Assembly (NCBI GenBank): GCA_963788215.1
Contig: CAWBFX010000010.1
Coordinates: 992,001-1,056,000 of the forward strand
DNA: 64,000 nucleotides
DNA from: AC-32 sp963788215
Lineage (GTDB): Bacteria; Actinomycetota; Thermoleophilia; Gaiellales; Gaiellaceae
Direction of reading: 5' to 3'
Part shown: positions 60,687 to 64,000 of the stretch, piece by piece
Layout: the number at the start of each line of letters is the position of its first letter
Numbering within the stretch: the first letter of the stretch is position 1
Notes under the pieces: model-generated
Told to the model about the DNA's origin: nothing
Database searches by the model: none
Seen by the model: the letters and a program-made list of their open reading frames with translations, nothing else
Program-made: the position numbers and the translations under genes

Positions 60687-61715
60687 ATGCCTACAAGAGT
60701 GGCCATGAACGGCTTCGGACGAGTAGGCCGAGCCGCCTTCCGCGCTGCCCATGAATGCGGCGCGGACATCGAGTTCGTCGCGATCAACGACCTCGCCGAC
60801 GGCGCACAGCTCGCTCAGCTCCTGCGGCGCGACTCCGTCTACGGACGGTTTCCCGCAGACGTCGAGTTCGCGGACGGCGTGCTCGGCATCGACGGTCACG
60901 AGCTGCCTGTCCTGCACGAGGGCGATCCCGCGAACCTGCCCTGGGACGACCTCGGCGTCGACGTCGTCCTCGAGTGCACCGGGCGATTCCGCACGCGTGA
61001 GGCGGCGGCCGGACACCTCGAGGCGGGCGCCTCGAAGGTCGTCGTGTCGGCCCCGATGAAGGACCCGGATGCGACCGTCGTCCTCGGCGTGAACTTCGAC
61101 GAGGCCTACGACCCCGACCGGCACGACGTGATCTCGAACGCTTCCTGCACGACCAACTGCCTGGCACCCGTGGCGAAGGTGCTGAACGAGACCGTCGGCA
61201 TCCGCCACGGCCTGATGACGACGATTCACGCCTACACGGCCGACCAGCAGCTGGTCGACCTTCCGCACAAGGACTTCCGGCGAGCACGCGCCGCCGCCGT
61301 CAATCTCGTGCCCACGTCCACCGGCGCCGCGAAGGCGATCGGCGCGGTGATCCCGGAGCTCGCCGGCAAGCTGCACGGCTTCGCCGTCCGCGTTCCGGTC
61401 CCGACGGGCTCCCTCGTCGACCTGACGATCGAGGCACAGGAAGCCACCTCGGCGGAGGAGCTGAACGCGGTCTTCCGCGAACGCTCCGCGCTGGGCGCGC
61501 TCCACGGGATCCTCGAGTACAGCGAGGAGCCGCTCGTGTCCTCGGACATCGTCGGCTCGCCGTACTCGGCGGTCTTCGACGCACCGCTGACGAGCGTCGT
61601 CGACGGGACGCAGGTCAAGGTGATCGCCTGGTACGACAACGAGTGGGGCTACTCGAACCGGCTCATCGAGCTCGCGACCAAGGTTCATGCGGGGCGACCG
61701 GTCGTGATGGCATGA
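60687..61715 (+). CDS. gap: Glyceraldehyde-3-phosphate dehydrogenase
   Basis: Glycolytic/gluconeogenic enzyme, 342 aa. N-terminal MPTRVAMNGFGRVGRAAFRA; catalytic Cys154 in SNASCTTNCLAP; phosphate-binding and C-terminal NEWGYSNRL are intact. ggaggaa lies 5 nt before the ATG. It is not next to pgk or tpi, as the usual actinobacterial glycolytic gap would be; with DUF4389 upstream and DUF5661 overlapping, this may be a second, condition-specific GAPDH. Confidence 0.95.
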   Translation: MPTRVAMNGFGRVGRAAFRAAHECGADIEFVAINDLADGAQLAQLLRRDSVYGRFPADVEFADGVLGIDGHELPVLHEGDPANLPWDDLGVDVVLECTGRFRTREAAAGHLEAGASKVVVSAPMKDPDATVVLGVNFDEAYDPDRHDVISNASCTTNCLAPVAKVLNETVGIRHGLMTTIHAYTADQQLVDLPHKDFRRARAAAVNLVPTSTGAAKAIGAVIPELAGKLHGFAVRVPVPTGSLVDLTIEAQEATSAEELNAVFRERSALGALHGILEYSEEPLVSSDIVGSPYSAVFDAPLTSVVDGTQVKVIAWYDNEWGYSNRLIELATKVHAGRPVVMA

Positions 61716-61987
61716 GCCACGGCACCGGGTTCACGACAGAGCAAGCGCGACAGATCGGCGAGCAGATCGGCATCGACTGGGCAACGGCGCCTTTCGACGT
61801 TGAGCAGTTCCGGATGGGAATGGAGGTGGAGCTGGAGCACGGGCTCCACGACCCGTCCACCGACGTCACGGGGAACGACCCCGTCGTGACAGGCAAGATC
61901 GCGCTCGCTCACCTGAACGAATTCGCCGACTACTACACGCGCCTCGAGCGCATGGAGGAAGAAGCGAAGCGCGAGCACGGCGGCTGA
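61712..61987 (+). CDS. DUF5661 family protein
   Basis: A 91-residue soluble protein: FTTEQARQIGEQIGIDWATA, PFDVEQFRMGMEVELEHGLH, DPSTDVTGNDPVVTGKIALA, HLNEFADYYTRLERMEEEA. This fits the DUF5661 pattern of small helical actinobacterial and archaeal proteins of unknown function. The ATG overlaps the gap stop (ATGA). The conserved Glu/His residues (ELEHG, AHLNEF, DYYTRL) could bind a metal, which is speculation. Confidence 0.8.
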   Translation: MSHGTGFTTEQARQIGEQIGIDWATAPFDVEQFRMGMEVELEHGLHDPSTDVTGNDPVVTGKIALAHLNEFADYYTRLERMEEEAKREHGG

Positions 61988-62077
61988 AGACCCGTCGCAG
62001 TCCTGCGGATAAGCCGCATCTCGAGTCAGCCCTCGCGCGGATGTGACCCCGCGGCGCAGCGGTGAGGCTTCAGGGTG

Positions 62078-63397
62078 ATGAATGTTGCGACGGAGCCGGT
62101 GTTCGACGAGCTGCACCCGCCGCTCGACCGAGCCGCCGCTCTGCTCGAGGCGGACCGCTGTCTCGAGTGCGGCGGCCCGTACGCGCCGGCGCCCTGCATG
62201 GTCGCCTGTCCGGCAGGCGTCGACGTCGCCGGGTTCGTCGCCGCGATCGCAGCCGACGAGCCGATCGCCGCAGCGGAGACGATCTTCTCGGAGAATCTGC
62301 TCGGGGCCACGTGTGCACGCGTGTGCCCCACCGAGGTCCTGTGCGAAGGGGCCTGCGTGCTGGCCGAGGTCGGTCGAAAGCCGATCGCGATCGGGCCGCT
62401 CCAGCGCTACGCGACCGACCAGGCGCTCGCCGCCGGCACGCCTCTCCGGCAGGCCGCGCCGCGGAACGGACGGCACGTTGCCGTGATCGGCGCCGGCCCG
62501 GCCGGGCTGGTCTGCGCCGGCGAGCTGGCCGCTCTCGGCTACGACGTGACGGTCTTCGACGAGCGCGAGGAAGTCGGCGGCCTCGTCCGCTACGCGATCG
62601 CCCCGTACCGTCAGGTGCGGGAGCCGCTGCCGGAAGAGGCGGAAGCGCTGGCGAGCATCGGGGTCGACTTCCGGCTCGGCACGCGCGTCGACGCGAACGA
62701 GCTGGCCGCGATCGCCGCCAAGTCCGACGCCGTCTTTCTCGGCGCCGGGATGGGAGCGGACACCAAGGTCTCGTACCCCGGCGACGACTTGCCAGGGGTC
62801 TGGGACTCGCTCGAGTTCATCGAGCGGCTCAAGACAGGCGCTCCTCCGGGCGTAGGGCAGCAGACGCTCGTCATCGGGGGCGGCAACACGGCGATCGACG
62901 TGGCGCGCGAGGCGCTGCGCATCGGCGCCGAGGACGTCACCCTCGTCTACCGCCGAAGCGAGGCCGAGATGCCTGCCTACCCCTACGAGGTCGCGGAGGC
63001 ACGCGCCGAGGGCGTCCGCTTCCACTTCCTCGCCGACCCGGTCCGGATCCTGGGCTTCGATCGCGTGGAAGCCGTGGAGTGCCGGCGCATGCGGCTCGGC
63101 GCGCCGGACGAAAGCGGGCGGCGCCGCCCGGAGCCGCTGCCGGGGCGCGAGTTCACGCTCCCCGCGGACACCGTCGTGAAGGCGATCGGCCAGCAACCTC
63201 GGCGGGAGCTGGCCGACTGGATCGCGGGACTCGAGCTCGACCGCGAGGGCACGGTTCACGTCGACCCCGCCACCGGTCAGACGTCGAGCCCGAAGTTCTT
63301 CGCAGGTGGCGATGTGGTCAATGGCGGCGTCAGCGCCGTGGAAGCGGTCCGCGACGGCAAGCGAGCCGCGCGCGGGATCGACGAGTGGCTGCGATGA
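62078..63397 (+). CDS. GltD-like NAD(P)-dependent FAD/iron-sulfur oxidoreductase subunit
   Basis: A 439-residue flavoprotein of the glutamate synthase small-subunit/NfnB/PreT type. The N-terminal Fer4_20 region has the two Cys clusters CLECGGPYAPAPCMVACPAG and CARVCPTEVLCEGACV for two [4Fe-4S] centres. The FAD motif VAVIGAGPAGLVCAGELAAL, the NAD(P) motif LVIGGGNTAIDVAREALRIG and the FAD C-terminal motif FFAGGDVVNGGVSAVEAVRDGKRA follow. It lies directly in front of 2-oxoacid:ferredoxin oxidoreductase genes, so it may pass electrons between ferredoxin-type centres and NAD(P)H. GTG 62075 is an alternative start. Confidence 0.88.
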   Translation: MNVATEPVFDELHPPLDRAAALLEADRCLECGGPYAPAPCMVACPAGVDVAGFVAAIAADEPIAAAETIFSENLLGATCARVCPTEVLCEGACVLAEVGRKPIAIGPLQRYATDQALAAGTPLRQAAPRNGRHVAVIGAGPAGLVCAGELAALGYDVTVFDEREEVGGLVRYAIAPYRQVREPLPEEAEALASIGVDFRLGTRVDANELAAIAAKSDAVFLGAGMGADTKVSYPGDDLPGVWDSLEFIERLKTGAPPGVGQQTLVIGGGNTAIDVAREALRIGAEDVTLVYRRSEAEMPAYPYEVAEARAEGVRFHFLADPVRILGFDRVEAVECRRMRLGAPDESGRRRPEPLPGREFTLPADTVVKAIGQQPRRELADWIAGLELDREGTVHVDPATGQTSSPKFFAGGDVVNGGVSAVEAVRDGKRAARGIDEWLR

Positions 63398-63930
63398 ACG
63401 ACTTGACCGAGATCCGCTGGCACGCGCGCGCCGGCCAGGGCGCGAAGACCGCTTCGCAGATCCTGGCCCTCGCGCTCCTTCGATCCGGGCGCTTTGTCCA
63501 GGCGTTCCCGGAGTACGGGCCCGAGCGCCGCGGTGCTCCGCTCCGCGCTTACACGCGCAGCTCGAGCCGGCCTATCCGGCGCCACGACGCGATCGAGCAT
63601 CCCGACACGGTGGTCGTGCTGGAGCCGTCACTGATCGACGAGGCGTCCGTGACCGAGGGCCTCACGGAAGGCGGCCGCATCCTCGTGAACGCAGAGGAGG
63701 CGCCGGCCGGCCTTTCGGGCGCGAATGTCGTGTGCGTCCCCGCCGCCCGGCTGGCGGGCAAGCGTGGCTCCGGGTTCGTGAACCTGACCATGCTGGGCGC
63801 CGTCGGGGCCGCGCTCGGCGAGCCGCCGCTCGAAGCGATCCAGGACGCGGCCGCCGGGGTGCTCGGCAAGAAAGTGGACGAGACCGCCGTGCGGGACGCG
63901 GTCGAGGAGGGGTACCGGTGTCTTCGCTGA
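63394..63930 (+). CDS. 2-oxoacid:acceptor oxidoreductase, gamma subunit
   Basis: A 178-residue subunit of a pyruvate/2-oxoacid:ferredoxin oxidoreductase, the gamma (POR) domain: EIRWHARAGQGAKTASQILA, FPEYGPERRGAPLRAYTRSS and FVNLTMLGAVGAALGEPPLE are typical. This domain helps hold the complex that cleaves 2-oxoacids with CoA, giving acyl-CoA, CO2 and reduced ferredoxin. ATG overlaps the GltD-like stop (ATGA), so both are made together. The alpha and beta subunits should follow outside the window. Confidence 0.9.
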   Translation: MNDLTEIRWHARAGQGAKTASQILALALLRSGRFVQAFPEYGPERRGAPLRAYTRSSSRPIRRHDAIEHPDTVVVLEPSLIDEASVTEGLTEGGRILVNAEEAPAGLSGANVVCVPAARLAGKRGSGFVNLTMLGAVGAALGEPPLEAIQDAAAGVLGKKVDETAVRDAVEEGYRCLR

Positions 63931-64000
63931 CCCCCTGGCAAGAGCTGCCGCACGCGGGAGCCGTCGACGCCGTCACGGCCGTGCGCCCCGAGACCGGCGG
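63918..64000 (+). CDS. 2-oxoacid:acceptor oxidoreductase delta (ferredoxin-like) subunit, N-terminal part
   Basis: GTG 63918 overlaps the gamma-subunit stop, and the frame is open to the end of the window: MSSLTPWQELPHAGAVDAVT then AVRPETG. The W.ELP...TG pattern is that of the N-terminus of POR delta subunits, which carry two [4Fe-4S] clusters. The cysteines would lie beyond the window, so the call depends on gene order and this short match. Confidence 0.6.
   Translation, partial: MSSLTPWQELPHAGAVDAVTAVRPETG

Overview
The window is a gene-dense, very GC-rich bacterial chromosome segment with few gaps, frequent ATGA/GTGA/TAGTG gene overlaps, and many GTG/TTG starts. Gene order (prfA-prmC, glyA-upp-wecA-atp, hpf-secA-prfB-ftsEX-smpB-ssrA), a ComF protein, MerR-ahcY and GC-biased codons point to an Actinomycetota chromosome, most likely of the deep-branching Thermoleophilia type. 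The lineage is an inference, not a database result. I see no insertion sequence, prophage, CRISPR array or rRNA/tRNA gene; the one structural RNA is tmRNA.

Layout. 1-9.7 kb: end of a DUF1385 gene, a frameshifted MFS exporter, then the translation and envelope housekeeping run prfA-prmC-hydrolase-tsaC, a secreted protein, glyA-upp-wecA and a hydrolase. 9.7-24.2 kb: an F1Fo-ATP synthase locus (atpZ-like, I, B, E, F, H, A, G ... D, C) split between atpG and atpD by about 7.2 kb holding a peptide ABC transporter (C-A-B-D-F order), a membrane protein, a zinc-finger anti-sigma-like protein and an ORF broken by an in-frame TGA. 24.2-34.2 kb: a two-gene cobalamin-independent methionine synthase, an LCP cell-wall ligase, UDP-glucose dehydrogenase, two nucleotidyltransferases and a sugar-isomerase cupin, with MerR-ahcY-mtnA embedded (methyl cycle and methionine salvage). 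34.2-44.2 kb: comF, hpf, an unknown gene, secA, prfB (programmed frameshift), ftsEX, an RNase R-like nuclease, smpB and a tiny Cys-rich membrane protein. 44.2-53.1 kb: an MFS porter with a C-terminal winged-helix-like tail, two paralogous double-GNAT genes flanking a histidine kinase, ssrA, an aldo/keto reductase and a DedA protein. 53.1-64 kb: a HerA-like ATPase, glutamate decarboxylase, a frameshifted membrane protein, a Ca2+/H+ antiporter, a P1B ATPase, GAPDH, and the start of a 2-oxoacid:ferredoxin oxidoreductase cluster with a GltD-like flavoprotein.

Two signals cut across the window. (1) At least 17 genes lack a Shine-Dalgarno sequence and instead have TANNNT exactly 6-7 nt before the start codon, the signature of leaderless mRNA; this fixes several start codons, and at two divergent pairs one 7-bp TANNNTA serves as the -10 on both strands. 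(2) Five genes (MFS, atpB, atpH, atpC, a small membrane protein) are clearly frameshifted and all need the same +1 correction. Three are ATP-synthase subunits, so sequence error is the likeliest cause. Recoding is a less likely but testable alternative.
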